Notes under the pieces: generated by a model
What the model saw: the letters and a program-made list of their open reading frames with translations, nothing else
The model's database searches: none
What the model was told of the DNA's origin: nothing
Shown: positions 11,047 through 22,909 of the stretch, piece after piece
Numbering within the stretch: the first letter of the stretch is position 1
Layout: every line of letters begins with the position of its first letter
Assembly: GCF_003589595.1 (NCBI RefSeq)
Contig: NW_020653397.1
Coordinates: 1,637,092-1,701,091 of the forward strand
DNA from: Hyposmocoma kahamanoa
Lineage: Eukaryota > Arthropoda > Insecta > Lepidoptera > Cosmopterigidae
Reading direction: 5' to 3'
Length of the DNA: 64,000 nucleotides
Position numbers and translations under genes: made by a program

Positions 11047-11345
11047 GTAGCAGAGTTCCTTGTGAAAGTGTTCGTCCAGGGAAGTCCTGCCACCTTACCT
11101 ATTTCTGCCACCAAGCAGTAATGTCAGCATTACTGCGTCCCGGTTTTGGAAGGTATTGGTAATGGTGAAATTACAGACACATGGGACTTGTCAACTTATG
11201 TCTCAGGGTGACAGGAGCAGTAGCAGCGCCCTTCAGATGTTTGATATTCAAAGCTTTGAGTGGCACTGCAACTGTTATGGACAGGCATGTAGCTTACCAC
11301 CAGGCACACGACTGGTTCTTCCCGTTATTTGTTATTATAAAAAAA
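11047..11345 (+). repeat. Family B repeat, full-length reference copy
   Basis: In order: GTAGCAGAGTTCCTTGTG, the block ACCTTACCTATTTCTGCC, a palindrome (CAGTAATG at 11116-11123, CATTACTG at 11128-11135), GGTGAAATTACAGACACATGG, CTTATGTCTCAGGGTGACAG, AGTGGCACTGCAACTGTTA, CTTACCACCAGGCACACGAC and an A-rich end (TTATAAAAAAAG). No terminal inverted repeat or good tRNA boxes were found. An A-rich end would suit a SINE and the internal hairpin a MITE. Two overlapping ORFs of about 72 codons fall inside but are not conserved in other copies. Confidence 0.8.
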
Positions 11346-12590
11346 GAGAAAAAACAAAAAGATACATTAATAGCAGTTAAATGTTTCGACACATAAAAAA
11401 AATCAAAGGATCGAATCTCTATAGATCATTGTGCGCGGTAGTTAATAAATATTTTCACAACTGACGCCCGAACGGTCGGAAAAAAATGCAGCCAAAATAA
11501 AAAAAAATATTTTAACTGATTTTTTAATACCGATAAATCAAGGCGTTTGTGAAAACAATGATTCCTTTGTAATAGTATAGGCTATTAAATTTAGACGCGT
11601 AAACGTCAAGCGTAAGATGTTTAAATTTCGAATGTGTTTTCGAATGACGTGTTCTCGCTCCATTCCATGTACGCATTTTGTTTTTTTTAATGTCCGTTTT
11701 TGGTGGCGCTAGACGCTTAGTAATTTTAGAATGATTTATAACAGTCTTTTTAACCGTCGTATTTGCAGTAAATTCTCGTGTCCGTAGGTTCAAATGGAGT
11801 TATTTCGAAAGCATTAAAACAATATAGAAACTGTCGTGGCGGTTCGTAAATTTTGAGTTTCTGATTGAGTTGATTTTATGTTTCGTCTGAGTGAAATACA
11901 TACAAAATTTTGAGTATGTTTTGAATGTTGTTTGAGTTAGCATAAACAAAGGTTGAGATTCGTACAACGAAATTGACTTCGTCTAAGCAGAAACAGCGAG
12001 CTAAGTTTTTCGTATTTATAAAACGAATTTTGCCTAATCGAGTTCCTAGAGCTTATACACGCAGCGTATTTTATATACGCCGACGACTCGCGTTTCACGA
12101 AATCAAGGCTCTAAAAGCTGTTGCGTTTGTATTGATCCAAACGCGATAGAGACGCGCGCGAGAAGCGCGTTCGAAGCTCGTCTGTATCGCGTTTGAATCG
12201 ATTAAAAATTTCATTTTTAATTTGTTCAAACCTGATTTTTAGTAATAAAACCTGTTTGATACCTAGACGCTTTTGATTTGTGTATTTGTACGATATGTAC
12301 GATAGGTGTGTGTAAGTGTTTATTGGATATAAGAGTACACATTGCAATAACACAATATTTACACATGAGTATATAAGTGGTTTATTTTATTTTCACTTCG
12401 CGTCACAGCCTAGTCTTGGTTGTGACTTTAGCTGAAGGGTATCCTTTAGCATATACCAAAGTCACACACTTGTCACTATAGCATTATGTAACTTATTGTT
12501 TAAATGTTGTTATGCTGTTTTTTTTATTTTGGTGTTATTTCTGTGTATTTATATTAGCTGTTTTTTGTTCCTTTTTTATATTAAGGTGTT
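11346..12590. other. No gene recognised
   Basis: AT-rich sequence. Around 12130-12200 is a CG-rich patch with two facing TCGCGTTTGAATC/GATCCAAACGCGA blocks, an imperfect inverted repeat. ORFs here are short and lack known motifs. Confidence 0.3.
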
Positions 12591-12591
12591 G

Positions 12592-12674
12592 CAATAAATG
12601 GTTTCTATTCTATTCTATGTTGCTAAACATGAGAGTGTGTCTCCGCCAATAAACTGCTCAGCAGTTTGGCGGGC
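12592..12674 (+). mobile_element. LINE 3' end tail and a following hairpin
   Basis: CAATAAATGGTTTCTATTCT with a TTCTA-repeat tail (12592-12618) resembles the 3' end at 31438-31475 and suggests a polyadenylation-like LINE terminus. At 12644-12674 an inverted repeat CCGCCAATAAACTGCT / AGCAGTTTGGCGG follows. The same hairpin sequence occurs in the LINE 3' UTR at 27563-27597. Confidence 0.5.
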
Positions 12675-13120
12675 TTTGAATTTGAAGCCAAATGTTATTT
12701 AAAGCGGCATAGACGATAAAATATTAAAAATGACAGTAATTGAATTTTCATTAAATCATTTATTTGTTTCGTTTCAAAGATTTTCAGTTTTCATTTTGTC
12801 AGAAATTTTATCAAAACGGTCGCAGCCATTTTTTAAAGTCATTTTAATACAAAAATATCTCATTTAAAGCACAGGATTAACGTTTAAGATGTTTCTCTTT
12901 CCCGATTGCCTCTCCCCCCATTAATCATTCCCCTTCGCTGTGTCGTTACGACGATGTGCAGATAGCACTCTGTCGCATGTATTACTGTTTAATAATTACC
13001 AGTTAGTACAATATACTTAACATAAAGTAAGTTTTTTTTTGGAATATTTTGAATACTTACCTTTTCCACTTTCATACCTTACATACTTGCCTATTACTTA
13101 TACAATTAATATTATAACTA

Positions 13121-13590
13121 TACAGGCTGTAATCGTTAAGGTGTCAGATATCAAAAACCTTTAAACTGATATCGAAAGTACGTTACCTAATGGGTGAAAC
13201 TACATCAATAACTTATTAAAAATAAAACAAGAAATATTTTGGCGTAAAACGCTCTCATACATTTAATATGAAATTCGCAGAGAGGCTTTAGTTGACCTAC
13301 TTTAAGAGTAATAAAACAATCTTTTAATTGAATAAAAGCAAAGTCATGATTATTTTTAAGTAAGTACAATTTTTTTTGTTCAAAGCAGTTGTTTGAAACC
13401 TCTCTTCGAGTGTCATATTAAATATCCGAGAGCGTTTAATGTTAAAATTTTGGATATTTCTAGTTTCATTTTTAAAAAGTTGTTGATATCGTTTTACTCA
13501 GTAAATAACACAATTTCAATACCAATTTAAAGGATTGTGATAGGTATTTGTTTTATTTATGGGGAGCACATTTAACGATTTCATCCTGTA
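13121..13590. mobile_element. Foldback family C element, complete
   Basis: The ends are TACAGGCTGTAATCGTTAA and its inverse ending in CCTGTA, each next to TA, which suggests a TA target duplication. The arms (about 13121-13315 and 13385-13590) align inverted over nearly their whole length with many substitutions and small gaps. Shared blocks include TTAAAAATRAAAC, AAACGCTCTC and TTAATATGA. No ORF is present. It looks like a non-autonomous, head-to-head DNA element of some age. The sister copy is at 9217. Confidence 0.75.
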
Positions 13591-13724
13591 TACTTATATT
13601 CTGACACTGTATTGATTCTCTATTTTGAATTACTTCTTTTTTACCAGCTCTCCTTAGGACCTGGCAGAATCATCAATGTCTTAGTTGTACTAAACTAAAC
13701 ATAATGCTGAGTTAGGTCATTCTT

Positions 13725-13785
13725 GCTGTCAACCGTGACCATGGGACCTGTAAAGGGCTCGAAACGTCGGTTTTGAGTCGGTTCA
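13725..13785 (+). mobile_element. Penelope-like terminal remnant
   Basis: GTCAACCGTGACCATGGGAC followed by CTGTAAAGGGCTCGAAACGT (13748-13767) matches the terminal inverted repeat of the Penelope-like element at 60260-61062. Only this conserved block remains. Confidence 0.6.
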
Positions 13786-13787
13786 GA

Positions 13788-13865
13788 TTGCTGCTTGGCG
13801 GCAGCATTAGGTAAGGTGGCAGTACTTCCCTAGACAAATTCTTCCACAAGGAGATCTACAGCTAC
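13788..13865 (-). repeat. Family B repeat, 5' third
   Basis: It matches the block from TGCTTGGCGGCAG through AGGTAAGGTGGCAGTACTTC to the CTAC terminus, with the rest missing. It lies directly beside the Penelope-like fragment. Confidence 0.7.
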
Positions 13866-14397
13866 TAAAATCTTGTTCATTCAGACTCATTGAATTGACC
13901 GACGAAACGACAACTTATTATTATTGACTTTTTAAATATGATCTTTTGTATCAATTTCTTTATTTAAGTTTCATTATTTAAAAGGCTACATCGAAAGTGT
14001 TACAAATAATCAGGCGTACATGAAAAGATTGATGTGAGTGTAGGAAACGAAACAAGTATGTCAGAAACGTAGCGGGTGGATGTATACAGCCTCTTTCTAT
14101 CCCAGTGGGAGACAGGCGTTATGGTATGTACATGTATATATAAGGAAAAAAATATATTCATAAACGCAATAAATATTTTTGATGTTTCTTTCTTTCATAT
14201 CGAGTTTTTAGGTTGTTGCCGAAGATAGTGTAGTTGTAATGCTTTGGAATGTCTACAATAAGCTTGTAATTGCAAATGCAAAATGCAATGCAGCAAATGA
14301 AGTTAGTAATTGCAATAATTATGTAGGATTCAAGACATCGTTGTTTAATTACCTCAATAATATGACTGAATGTAAGCATTATTACGTTTTGGTTTTA

Positions 14398-14592
14398 AAG
14401 GGTGCTGGCGAAATTACAGGCACATGGGACTTGTCAACTTATATCTCAAGGTGACGGGCGTGATGGCAGTGGCCCTTAGATCCTTGTCTTTTAAAGCTCT
14501 GAGTGGCACTGCTACTGTTATGGGCAGGTGTGAACGCTTACCACCAGCACGACTTGTTCGTCCCGTCTCTCGGTAGGTATGATAAAAAAATC
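14398..14592 (+). repeat. Family B repeat, 5'-truncated
   Basis: It begins at AAGGGTGCTGGCGAAATTAC and continues to the A-rich end (TATGATAAAAAAAT). The 5' hairpin third is absent. Confidence 0.75.
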
Positions 14593-14624
14593 CTATAAAA
14601 TTAACATATAGAAACTATGATTTC

Positions 14625-14705
14625 AGATCAAAATCACGTACATTTGTTTTTTAAACAAACTACCGTTTCGGGCCTTTTACAGAGTCCATTGTCACGGCTG
14701 GCTAC
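14625..14705 (-). mobile_element. Penelope-like terminal remnant, reverse
   Basis: The minus strand reads GTGACAATGGACT, then the core CTGTAAAAGGCCCGAAACGG (about 14663-14682), then TTTGTTTAAAAAACAAATG. This matches the 60951-60995 end in sequence and order. Confidence 0.6.
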
Positions 14706-14904
14706 AAGAGCCTACCAACAGACTTATCTATTTGGGTATCCTTTATTTGCATTGTTTAGTTGGAATTTTCAAGGAAACAAAATGTTTCTAACAACGACAT
14801 TAGAACAGTTGAAATTTAAATACTGAACACTGGCCGTTGACCCTACAGATCTCGCTTCGAAAATTGAACAATATAGATAGTAAATTGTCATCGTCACAAA
14901 TAAG

Positions 14905-14990
14905 CGCGAGCGGAAACGGGCGAACTCGCCCGACCGCGCCCGAAAGCTTCCGAAAATTGCCGCCAGGGGGCGCCGCAGGAAGACGTAATG
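14905..14990. promoter_or_regulatory. GC-rich patch with CTCF-consensus site
   Basis: CCGCCAGGGGGCGCC (14960-14974) fits the animal CTCF core CCRSYAGRKGGCRS at every position. It lies in an abrupt CpG-rich patch (GGGCGAACTCGCCCG and GCGCCCG upstream) within AT-rich DNA. CTCF is conserved in insects, where it marks boundaries and promoters. Binding is inferred only from the motif. Confidence 0.45.
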
Positions 14991-16091
14991 ATGTTTGTCA
15001 AATGGAAAATGAGATAGGGAAATGTGGAGATGTGAATAGGGGTGCCACGTTTTAAAATAATGTTAATTCGTAAGTACCATTTTAATATTATAGAAAAGTA
15101 TCTAATGGCAATTGTAATCGTAAACTGATGAACACTATAAATAAAGTCTTAATATCTGAATTATTAAAATTATATGAAATCTTATAGAGTAGCTGCTATT
15201 ATAGTTACTGCTGTATGTAATGATAAATTTCTCTTATTATTTGTTTGATCTTCAAAAATTACTTGACACTCCACATACTACTTTCACAGCTATAACATTA
15301 ATAAAAGAAAGATAAAAATAAAAATAGATACGTGTCAACCCTAGAAAAGCCAGAATCGTCGAATTTGCGACCTTTTTGCTGATGCCGTGTGGCAATTCCG
15401 GCGCGCTTACTTCAAACTGTGGAATACTTCATTACTCTTTGCGAAATACACTCTTTTAGAGAAGGGGACGTTCTAATTTTGAAATGGAAGCTATAAACTA
15501 CGATTTAATATACAAAAATTGAATTTTATTTCAATAAGGCCAATAATAACTTATCACTTATGCGATATACTAGATTATTGCATTTGTCGACAAGTGTTAA
15601 GACGACATATTGATATTTAGTCTTTTCGGACCAGTGTTGCCATTAAAGCCACTCTTTCTACTTTTTTTTTTCTTCTTTCCATAAAGGAAAAGGCAAAGGT
15701 TTTACACCATACAGCCAAGTCTTGGTACATTATTCTTTTTTGGACATGAAGTTTAATTATGTTTCTGTAAATATGGCCGCCACAAAGGGGATAGGCAAAT
15801 TGAGGCGGCGTGCTTGGATTGACTCGGGATTCCTTAAAACGGGCCGATATGGGTATTTTAGTTCGAGATTCATATAATTCGTATATTTCGCGTTTTAATC
15901 TTCGATTAAGGAACAATAGCACTATCCTATTCCACTTTAAACTAGATTTCACAAAATAATTGAAAGTCAAAATAAAAACGACACTTTTCCCTCCAAAAGG
16001 TCCAGAGCGAGTCCCCACTCTTTCTACTAATTATCTGTGAAACTAGGGATAATGTTGCCGTTTAACCTATGTTTGAAATTTGAGTAACATT
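14991..16091. other. No recognised gene; one unexplained minus-strand ORF
   Basis: A 133-codon minus-strand ORF (15617-16018) has basic stretches (RRLKREIYELYESR, ERRKKKVER) but no domain I can name. It lacks a clear initiation context, so it may be chance. GGCCGCCACAAAG at 15776 is a weak YY1-like site. Confidence 0.25.
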
Positions 16092-16290
16092 ATTTTTTTA
16101 TGATATCAAGCGACGGGACGAAGAATTCGTGCGTCTGGTAGTGAGTGACATGCCTGTTCATAACAGTTGCAGTGTCACTCGGAGCTTTAAATGACAAAGA
16201 TCTAAGGGGCATTGCCATTACGTTACCTTGAGACATAACTTGGTTTTGGTAAGTCCCTTGTGAACTCTTTCACAAGGAGCTCTAATGTTC
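16092..16290 (-). repeat. Family B repeat, internally shortened
   Basis: It reads from TTTTTTTATGATATCAAGCG through TGAGACATAACTTGG straight to TGTGAACTCTTTCACAAGGA, skipping the palindrome block. Confidence 0.75.
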
Positions 16291-17570
16291 TTTCATTTTA
16301 TATTAATAGTTAGAATTACAGCTTACTGTAGAATCAACTACGTCGTCTATAGATCACTACATGCATATAAATTGTTTAAATGAAATAATTTTGCTTTTGG
16401 CAAAAAAAAGAAAATGACAATACCCACAAATCAAATTAAAACCAAACAAACTTAGTAGTAACATTACAAAGTGCATTTAAAAAAATTCTGATAATCTACT
16501 ACAATTGAGGCTTCAATAATGGCTTCCTTAAATATCGTATACATAATTAATTATCTATGAAACTTTTGACTCTGTTACTGTTTAACCCACCGTTTCTGCT
16601 AATTACATCTCTGTTTTGGTAAATTTATTACTAAAAACAAAAATTTCAATGGTAACACGTGTTACTTTATTTCATTGCTGCTTATAAATTCATCGTAAAT
16701 ACTAAAGAAAAACTAATTATGTATACTTTATATGTTAGAGGCTATGTAGCTACTACACAATACAAATATAGTGCGTAGTAGTTACAGACTACAAAGACCT
16801 AAGCCTTTTGAGTTAGTGTAGTTAAATGATAGAGAATAAAATAAATATTACCGCCAGTGTTGATAACACTATGAACACGTGAACAAAATGTCTTCCCCTT
16901 AACTAATGTTAAAACATATTTATTTGTCGATGGACAATTTCTATATATAACTTACATTTATTTTAGAAAATCATCTTTAATTTAAATTGTGTATTAGTCT
17001 TCTAAAAAAGTTAGATTGTAATTAGTTAGAAGGGGTTGTTTTGCTTTATATCAATTTAAAAATAACTTACTATCTTTAATATTTCGATTGAAGGACTTGT
17101 ATGTATAGTTTAAAAAACCAGATATTCAAACAGTAATTCTTTTTTTCATAAAATGTGAATTGGCCTATAGAACAAACCTATCCGTCAGCTATATGAAAAA
17201 GTAAATCCACAAAGGCGGTCTTTAAAAAAAAAACAAGCTTATGCTAACCAATGAACCATTTAACCTGTTCGAACCATATACGTAGAAATGTTAATAAATG
17301 AACTGCAAAATGTCAACTTGGAAAGGGCAAAGTTATTAGAGTATATAATTACGTATTGACTAGTTTAATTGAGGGTAAATATGTCTTTTTTTGTTTTATG
17401 TTGTGGTAGAACCGTTTGATGTATGTGTACAAAGTAAAGGGCTTACGTTTAAACAAAGTAACTCTTTAGCTACGTCAGATGCTTAAAAAGAACTACATTT
17501 GACGCTTTTAAATCAATCTCTATTTAGATAGCAGAAATGGAACATGAGTTCGTAAAGTAGTTCTTTAGAA
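16291..17570. other. No gene recognised
   Basis: Strongly AT-rich with no shared repeats and no notable ORF. It could be intronic or intergenic. Confidence 0.35.
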
Positions 17571-17574
17571 TTTC

Positions 17575-17792
17575 GCAACATGGCGGCGTTTTCATAGTTT
17601 TGATTTTCCTCGACTGTAAATTTGGAACTTAAAACCGTTCGCTTTCAAAACCGGAGTAAACCTTCTGGCTGAATGGGCGCGTTCATAAATCTCGCGTTCT
17701 CAGCAGCTGATGTTCGAAATTCGAAACAGCGCTATCGTCTGGCGGGACAGGCGTGTGGGGCCACAGATAAAATAAATGGAGGCGCGTGAAAA
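17575..17792 (+). promoter_or_regulatory. CpG-rich patch with YY1-type site and upstream ORF
   Basis: CAACATGGCGGC (17576-17587) matches the YY1/Pho consensus. CpG dinucleotides are concentrated from about 17670 to 17830, unlike the flanks. A seven-codon upstream ORF (ATG at 17776) ends in a TGA at 17794-17796 that overlaps the ATG at 17793 by the ATGA arrangement. This layout suits a promoter and 5' UTR of the candidate exon that follows. No TATA box or initiator is claimed. Confidence 0.35.
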
Positions 17793-17978
17793 ATGATGAC
17801 GCGTCGCCCGCGCGGAAAGAAGGGGTCGCTACTCGCTTTCCTCTGGGTCACGTGCTTTTTTGGGGCTTTTTGTTCAGAATTCAAAATAGTGTGGTACTGT
17901 TTTATTGCTTGGATACGTTTTATAGGCTACGTATTGTACATAGCGATGGAAAATAGTTTTTGCACAGAGTATATATAA
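17793..17978 (+). CDS. Candidate first coding exon with signal peptide
   Basis: The ORF starts at ATG 17793 (AAAATGA context) and opens with a classical signal-peptide layout: a basic n-region (TRRPRGKKG), a hydrophobic h-region (SLLAFLWVTCFFGAF) and a small-residue C-S junction that could be cut by signal peptidase. The GC-rich, CpG-rich DNA covers only about the first 60 bases, while the later codons lie in AT-rich sequence. The true exon may therefore be shorter and end at an unidentified GT donor. No family is recognised. A chance ORF in a GC island is the alternative. Confidence 0.35.
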   Translation: MMTRRPRGKKGSLLAFLWVTCFFGAFCSEFKIVWYCFIAWIRFIGYVLYIAMENSFCTEYI

Positions 17979-20900
17979 AGTGCCAAGTTTTTAGGTTTTA
18001 TAATATTGTAGGAATGAATGTAAAATAAGTTATTTGTTAAAATATTACAATTTAAAACACAATGTCAAAAGCTAGAAAGGTTAATTAATATAAACTATAA
18101 TAGTTAATATAAAAAGAAATATTACAATTTCGTCTTCATTGTGGAATTTATTATCCAATGAAAATGAATTTTCAGATTCGTGTTTTGTACGTACGAAAGA
18201 CACGAAACAAAAAATGAACTTAATACAACCAATTTTATAGCTTAAAAGATATTTTTAACCAAAGTGTTAAAGTTACGTAAGTACCAGGGCATTATAAGGT
18301 GCTAGGAGGTGTGACGGAGGCACTTTAATACGGTATTAAAGAGACCTTTACAATCCGGATAACGGGTCCGGCCGGAGATAACAGAAAATCCGTAAGAGTT
18401 GAACAGGAATGGAAAAAATAAGATATTATTTAAGAAAAGGAGAAGTAGTAAAAAGTTAGGTAATTGTAATTGATCACAATCCTTTTAGTCTTCGCTTGAG
18501 TGGTAATTTCATTAATTTCTTGTGTTTGCAATAAAGAAATTGCAAGTGTGTTGGTGAAAAACTTTACCTTGAATTATACAAACCTTATTAATTCGCATCT
18601 CGAAATAACAGAGAAAGCCACTTACCTGAAAACAAAGAAAAAATAATTAACATAACAAAGAAGAAACTCATCATAATTTATTTACACAAAAGGCCTGTTT
18701 TAATTATAATTTATATTTACAAGAAAAAATTGCGAAGGAATTTTCGCGCCAAAGAATTTCTGAGATCTGCATGGCAGATACTATGATATCTTTCGCTGTC
18801 GCTTCCTTGTCGCTAGGATGTATAATTATCATTTTACACGTCTACTCGCAGGTGGCGGAGGGCTTTAAAACTCAACTAATGGGAATATTTAGTTGAGTTG
18901 CCATTAAAAACAACAAAATATTCAAGAATAAGCTTATTTTGGATGAAAAAGAATGAACAAAAATCCTTTATCTCCACGAAAGAAAATGTGTCAAATTGAA
19001 CCCACAATATCATAGTGGGGGGGCTCGTAAGCAGTAAAGGGGAGGTGAAATAACAGCCTTTAAGGGAGTCCCCGAGTTATCTGGGTAGTACCCTCGTAAA
19101 ATAAAGCTTTACTAGCCCGTAAAGAAAATTAAAATGAATTATTTTGACGAGTGTACAGGGGTTTGAGGCTTAGCTCTCGTTTATGGGCAAAAGGTGAATT
19201 GTTATTAGGCAGTAACCGGCTATAACCGGTAGTAAGCAGTAATTGTTTTTCTCAGTTTAATATGCCTTGTTTTTGGTGTAATTATTCTGGCTAGGGATGG
19301 TTGTAATTAAGGCAGTTTGCATCGTGTTATGGAAGGACGAGATTAGAGGCTTCTGAATGGGAATATTGGTGTTTGTTTGGCTTTTAATGTTTGGTTAAAT
19401 GTTTTATGTCTCTGATACCCTTGAATCGTGATTGGGTTTATCTGAATTCATATGGTTGTCATTGTTGGGAACAAATTGTAGCGATAACTAAAGATGTTTT
19501 GGCGAGCTTTTTTGTTTTAAGGCCATGTAACAACGTTGTAGGGTATTTTTGTTTATAATTTAATAAATTTCTTAGTCTGACACCTAGCTATACAGCAGGT
19601 ATTGCAAAAGATCGCTCAAATCCATTATATTCTGCCTTTTATAAAACAGTTGTCAAGCTTTTATTGTCACAAATAAAGTAACTAACCAATGGAATGCAAT
19701 CCAAATTATCCTTAGATCATGATTGGGTTCATAACCTAAAAAACCACAAAAGCAATTATATCGCCTTTACAAATCGGCATTATTAACCTACTTACTATAA
19801 CCTAAAATACATTCACAGATTACAATCCGTCTCAAAAACCAAGAAATGGGACAATTCCAGCCAGAGACATAACATAAACATGTTACAAACCGTAAAACAA
19901 CTTTAGCGCCATAAAACTCAAGCGCAGGAACACCTCAATAGGTTGAGTAAGGGAGATACGCATCTAAAAATTCAGACGACGATTACGGAGGGAAATGGTT
20001 GTTTTATCACGGGGCACCTCACAGGAGATGTTAGAAAACATACGGAGGAAACTTTGGGAATATAACGCAATGTTTGTCATCTCAAAAACCAGTTTTAACA
20101 TCAGGTACCCAATAATTCTTGAATATACGTGTAAGGCTGTACATCCAAATGGCCAAAATGAGTTTTATTGTATTTATTCACACGCAGTCGGGATAAAACA
20201 TTTGTTATATTAACAAAAATATCATATTAAGTAGACCTTAATTTATAATACAGTAAAATGGAGTCCGTAGCTTCTACGTAGGCTAGTGTTGGCAGGGGGC
20301 TGGTTTAATTCCTTGCCAACGGATATGTTGAAGTGTAATAAGCAATCATATTTGGTAAAATAACGTCAATTATGTCGAGAAATACAGTGCAAACCTTGTA
20401 GTCACCAAGCCGTCTCAGCTGCTTACAACAGAGCTAGGATAGCAAGAAGACTATTAAAAACTATGTAGTACGAGAACAGTAAGGCATTAATATTAGTTTT
20501 AAATTTTAACAACGAATTACAGAAAACATCCACAAACTGACTATTGTGTCTGACATTATCGCCTAATAAAGCTGTAATCAACGAAACATTTTCGAAACTT
20601 CTTAATTGAGAAAAGTGTATTCCTACTACAAGATCTTTCCATTTGACGAGGTACTCTAAAATGAAATTTATTATTTACTATTTTATATAAATTGACAGTA
20701 TCTATATAATCACGACGACTCTTGAACAATTCGATAATGTCTATCAGTAGAAAGTTTTAAAAGGACCACTGTACTTTCGACGTGTAGAATCATTATCTAA
20801 TATAACCGGTCAACCAGAAGGGTCAATCCCTCACGGATTTTGCAGCTATATTACAGATGTCCCAATAAATACGCACCAAGCCTTTGGCTTCTGTGTTCAT

Positions 20901-21208
20901 TATGCGCACACAGCGGTAAAGTTCTTTGCCGTGTTCTGTATTTTTCAAAAGACGACCTGGTCTTTTCTAGGTCACAGGGAATGTATCATCGACATCTTCA
21001 GCCACAATTTTACTTACCAGGTGGAAAAACGTAGACTTTTCTTACATTAAAAAAAGTAAGATTTCCTCAAGACGTTTATCACTAATTTGTAACATAAAAG
21101 TTTGAAAATATGTAGAGGTCTGTCGAATCTGCACCGTGTCAATAAGTATAATGTTTGCTACGAGGTGATATACCATCCATTCTGCCCTAATGCGGCTTAG
21201 AGACTTCA
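17979..21208. other. Long AT-rich stretch, no gene recognised
   Basis: No shared repeat and no credible exon were found. A small hairpin at about 18869-18900 (AACTCAACTAA / TTAGTTGAGTT) and a GGCGG-bearing patch just before it stand out. It could be an intron of a gene starting at 17793, but that is speculation. Confidence 0.3.
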
Positions 21209-21613
21209 TTATCGCGGTATGTGTATGTCACGCACAAACAAACAATTAAGCCTGTCTGTCAGATTCTCTTGATGCCTTACTGCTGTTGCTACGTCCATTG
21301 GATTAAGCAGCCAAGACGCTGTGGTTCCGCTCCAAAAATGTTCATGTAACGTTTGTTTGCATACATTTTGAAGGGATCCGTATGATGTCTTAGCGAAACG
21401 TTCGCCAGAGGTGCTGTTAACCTGGTATGGTGTTTCTTTTATGGAGATTTTTCCATCGGGGCCCGAGATTGAGATGGGAATGGATTCCAATGGCGCCCAT
21501 TGATGGGGTTTAAATGGAAACTGAGATTCGCGTTTAGATAGAGACATTGTGTTGTGGAGATCTTTGGTTTTTATTTCTATTATTATTACGTTGTTTGGTG
21601 TGAGATTCAACAT
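21209..21613 (-). CDS. Unidentified ORF, possible host exon
   Basis: A 134-codon frame opens at a true ATG (21613). A second ATG at 21547 (MSLSKRESQFPF) has a good A-rich context. The composition is balanced and unlike random AT-rich translation (PLESIPISISGPDGKISIKE, FAKTSYGSLQNV). GTGCGTGA near the 3' end on this strand could be a splice donor. I recognise no family, transmembrane segment or transposon motif. Confidence 0.3.
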   Translation of the reverse strand: MLNLTPNNVIIIEIKTKDLHNTMSLSKRESQFPFKPHQWAPLESIPISISGPDGKISIKETPYQVNSTSGERFAKTSYGSLQNVCKQTLHEHFWSGTTASWLLNPMDVATAVRHQENLTDRLNCLFVRDIHIPR

Positions 21614-22909
21614 GTTGTATATAATAGTGAAGTAAATTTTTTCTTCTCAATATTTAGTTAATATACGGAAAGTAGAAAGAAAAGAATTGGACCTGATAGG
21701 TAATTAAGCTGACAAGTGCCCAGCTTAGGTTCCAGTTTTTCAAGATCGAGAGATAAAACTATTGTAAAGCAGTAAAACAACGGCCTATTACTCAGCTACA
21801 GAGGACTGTTGAGGAGAACATTGCCCTCGCTGATATTCTGCAATAGCCCGTAATAGTTAAGAGTTAATAAATATACTGACAACGAAGCAAAAACAACACA
21901 ATTAAAAATGTAAAATACTCATGACAACATTAGATATGAGGCAAAAATTAAAAGAAATCTACTTCCCAGAATTGCTTGCCAGCAAGCAGTTGTGAATGTT
22001 TTCGTCTGAACGTCGACAATTATTGAGACACTGTACTTCTTACAAAACGTAAAAACCCAAAAATTTATGCCCAAAAATCCTGAAGTTCCCAAAAAAGCAT
22101 CAAACAGATGTTATCAAGCATGATCTAACAAAAATCCAGGGGTATTAACCCGAAGTGTCGTTCACAAGCTGTTTGCAGCGGTCGTAAACTCGGGACCGCT
22201 TGACAGTGATTCTTGATGGACAATTTCGGAGTTTCAGGGGTGTTAAACCCTTAGGGGCCGGCGGGACGGAGAATCGCGAATTTGTTTTACAGTTTTGGGC
22301 TTGTTTTAGGAGTTTTAAAGCGTTTGAGAGGTTTATAAGACGTTGTTTGTTGCCGCGAAGAGGATTGAATGTTTGTGACCACTTTTGTTGGAAAATGGAC
22401 CAATGAAGTTAATTTGTTACATCCACAAATTGAAATTCATGGGTTGTTTTATAGGTTTCCTTCATCCCAAATACTCAGGTGAGTTTGTTATTATATTATC
22501 ATAACATTGACATTTTGCTGGCAACGAAGCAAGTTGTAGGGCTTTTAAAACGAACTCTATTAACATACTTTTTTTCTGATACTTGTTATAACAGCATCAC
22601 AAAAGTATATATATCGTTAGGGATAGTACAATTACGTGTAACTAGCATTGGATTATGTGTATCCTTTTCCATAATTTAGAGACCAATTAATCAAATCCGC
22701 GTAAATGTCGTGACAACCAAATTGGCGATATTTACAGGGATCTATTGTTATCAGTCCGTAGACAACATAAATTAATGTTTACTGTGCAAAATTGAAAGTT
22801 TAGCAATACTACATACGCGGATTTTTACTATCTCCGCCGTTATAATACTTGATGTATCAAGTTCCACTTGATAAGTCAAATTGTTTTCAGTGCAACTGTA
22901 TGTCATTTT
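21614..22909. other. No gene recognised
   Basis: At 22195-22400 is a GC-richer segment containing an ORF of 68 codons (GVKPLGAGGTENREF) without recognisable motif. TTGTTTTACAG near 22284-22294 resembles a splice acceptor. Confidence 0.25.
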
